From: Simiduia agarivorans SA1 = DSM 21679
Lineage (GTDB): Bacteria; Pseudomonadota; Gammaproteobacteria; Pseudomonadales; Cellvibrionaceae
Direction of reading: 5' to 3'
DNA: 64,000 nt
Assembly: GCF_000305785.2 (NCBI RefSeq)
Contig: NC_018868.3
Coordinates: 2,576,001-2,640,000, forward strand
Shown here: piece by piece, positions 62,518 to 64,000 of the stretch
How the letters are laid out: every line of letters starts with the position of its first letter
Position numbering within the stretch: position 1 is the first letter of the stretch
The notes under the pieces: model-generated
The model's database searches: none
What the model was told of the DNA's origin: nothing
What the model saw: only the letters and a program-made list of their open reading frames with translations
Position numbers and translations under genes: made by a program

Positions 62518-64000
62518 TCAGTGTCCGGCCAGTCGGGTCAACTCCGCTTTGCCTTCGGCTTCGGCTTCTTTGCGCATCACGCGGATATGGGGTACACCGT
62601 TGATGGTCTGAACCCCGTGCATTTCCAGATCTTTGCGTTCGTACACATAGTTGGCAATGGCGGACAGAATATCTGCGGTCAACTCCTGGCCGGGCACCAC
62701 CAACGGAATACCCGGCGGGTAGGGCACGATTTCATCGCACGCCACCCGCGCCACCAATTCACCTTTGTGGGCGTCCTGGGTCAATGGCAGCTTTTCGCCC
62801 TCCGCAAAATAGGCTGTGCGAGGCAGTACCCGCATGGGCGGTAAAGACGGAATGGATTGATGTTTGTGCTCAAGTGGTACGCCGGGCGCTTTTTGCGAAA
62901 TTTTCTGCAACGCCTGTTTCAGACGCAGCACTTTGCTTTCGGTCGTGCCAATGGTCACCAATACCGTCAGGGTATTGTGGGTATTCTTTTCAATCTGGAT
63001 GCCGTAGTCGTTAAACAATTCCGCTTGCACGGTGGGTGCCGACATGCCGGCCACGCCCACATCAATGGTGACCTTGGTCACATCCAACCGGATACCATCG
63101 TCTTTCAACGATGGATCACACAGGTCCTCCACATCCAATACCCGGAACGCCGTGTGCTCTTTCACGTAATCACGGATTTCCTGCACAAAGCCGAGCGTGC
63201 GACTCATGACCGAAAATCCTTCAATACTCATTTGTTTACGCGCCACATCCAGGCTCGCAATCATGCCGTACTGGGGACTGGTGGACGTGTGCATGTTGAT
63301 GTCTTCACGAAAACGCGCGGCGTCGAAATTTTTCACCCCGTGGCCCACGTGAATCATCGATGCCTGTGAAAATGCCGACAGCATTTTGTGCGTGGAATGG
63401 GTCACAAAATCGGCGCCGCATTCCAGCGCGGTGGGACGGAATTCGGGATGGAACCGCCCGTGCGCATACCAGGCTTCGTCGATCAGTACGCGGATGTTGT
63501 GTGCGTGCGCATATTCAATAATGGGCTTCAGATCGTAGCGCATGCCGTCGTAGGTACAGCTGGTAAGGATCAGCAGGCGGGCTTCCGGGTTTTCATCGAT
63601 GGCCGCAAAAATGCGGGCCTTGGACACCGGACCATAAACGCCGTAATTCTGATTCACCGAGGATTCCAGATACACGGGAATGGAACCACTCATGATCATG
63701 GCGTGGTGCACAGACTTGTGACAATTGCGGTCCACAATGACCTTGTCACCGTGTCGCATCAGGTACTGCAAGACAATTTTATTTGAGGTGCTGGTGCCAT
63801 TGGTGACGTAGTAGGTGTGCCGTGCGCCAAAGGTTTTGGCCGCCAGATTCTGGGCATTGCGGATCACACTCACCGGCTCCATCAGCGAGTCCAGCATTTT
63901 CACGCTCACCGACAGATCGGTGTTGAACATGTGCTCGCCCATAAACCGGTAGAAATCCACCACCCAGGGACTGGAGCTCAGGCTGTCGCCACTGGAGTGG
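62518..64000 (-). CDS. Orn/Lys/Arg decarboxylase, PLP-dependent (5' end outside window)
   Basis: The last ~494 residues are present. Fold-type I aminotransferase-like domain: TSNKIVLQYLMRHGDKVIVD with RNCHKSVHHA, DEAWYAHGRFHPEFRP with the cofactor Asp, and the PLP Lys in THSTHKMLSAFSQ. The C-terminal domain has VPYPPGIP-like IVPYPPGIPLVVPG. Such enzymes make agmatine, cadaverine or putrescine; pseudomonad LdcA (lysine) is the closest remembered style, but the substrate cannot be fixed from sequence alone. Confidence 0.88.
   Translation of the reverse strand, partial: HSSGDSLSSSPWVVDFYRFMGEHMFNTDLSVSVKMLDSLMEPVSVIRNAQNLAAKTFGARHTYYVTNGTSTSNKIVLQYLMRHGDKVIVDRNCHKSVHHAMIMSGSIPVYLESSVNQNYGVYGPVSKARIFAAIDENPEARLLILTSCTYDGMRYDLKPIIEYAHAHNIRVLIDEAWYAHGRFHPEFRPTALECGADFVTHSTHKMLSAFSQASMIHVGHGVKNFDAARFREDINMHTSTSPQYGMIASLDVARKQMSIEGFSVMSRTLGFVQEIRDYVKEHTAFRVLDVEDLCDPSLKDDGIRLDVTKVTIDVGVAGMSAPTVQAELFNDYGIQIEKNTHNTLTVLVTIGTTESKVLRLKQALQKISQKAPGVPLEHKHQSIPSLPPMRVLPRTAYFAEGEKLPLTQDAHKGELVARVACDEIVPYPPGIPLVVPGQELTADILSAIANYVYERKDLEMHGVQTINGVPHIRVMRKEAEAEGKAELTRLAGH

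Overview
The window is a 64 kb chromosomal segment of a gammaproteobacterium. It fits best in the Pseudomonas/Cellvibrio part of the tree, probably the Cellvibrionaceae. The reasons are the gene order argH-algZ-algR-hemC-hemD-hemX-hemY, the class I adenylate cyclase followed by lptM-lysA-dapF-DUF484-xerC-yigB, two periplasmic cytochromes c (c4 and c5), and a surface lipoprotein with a proline/threonine linker. This placement is inference from gene order and protein style; no rRNA gene is present.

Layout. 1-5 kb: the 3' end of serA, a RarD-type exporter, a Sel1 protein, a three-gene SPFH/ribbon-helix-helix/PH module, and a glutamine-synthetase-like ligase. 5-9.5 kb: small regulators and enzymes, including a MarR-hydrolase pair with a perfect operator and a lactonase. 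9.5-17.3 kb: a diguanylate cyclase, dsbA, cytochrome c4, engB, hemP and polA, with a possible small RNA between engB and polA. 17.3-18.6 kb: a small exported protein and a cluster of intergenic repeats. 18.6-24.8 kb: ytfE, a TetR regulator divergent from a metallo-hydrolase, a lipase, and the zinc uptake cluster znuA / zur-znuC-znuB around a Zur box. 24.8-29.2 kb: AT-richer minus-strand genes, mostly small exported or membrane proteins.

The most unusual part is 29.2-35.9 kb. It is an array of eight gene cassettes, all on the minus strand, each followed by an attC-type recombination site, with no integron integrase in the window (a CALIN-like cluster). An IS3-family element with a frameshifted transposase sits at the distal (left) end. 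A second IS3-family element, truncated, lies inside one attC site without the loss of any attC base. At the proximal (right) end there is a lone core site, then seven copies of a ~16-bp motif in two opposed groups, then an orphan gene of unknown function. Seven of the eight cassette proteins look exported or membrane-bound; none has an assignable function beyond two DUF3592-like proteins.

36-64 kb returns to conserved core genes: a DUF4380 lipoprotein, the haem genes with the AlgZ/AlgR two-component system, argH, two tandem hybrid histidine kinases of which the second is translationally coupled to cyaA, the lysine/peptidoglycan precursor and xerC operon, a repeat-rich gap with tRNA-Arg(CCG), cytochrome c5, an unknown lipoprotein, a quinone-oxidoreductase-like dehydrogenase, and a PLP-dependent Orn/Lys/Arg decarboxylase cut by the window edge.
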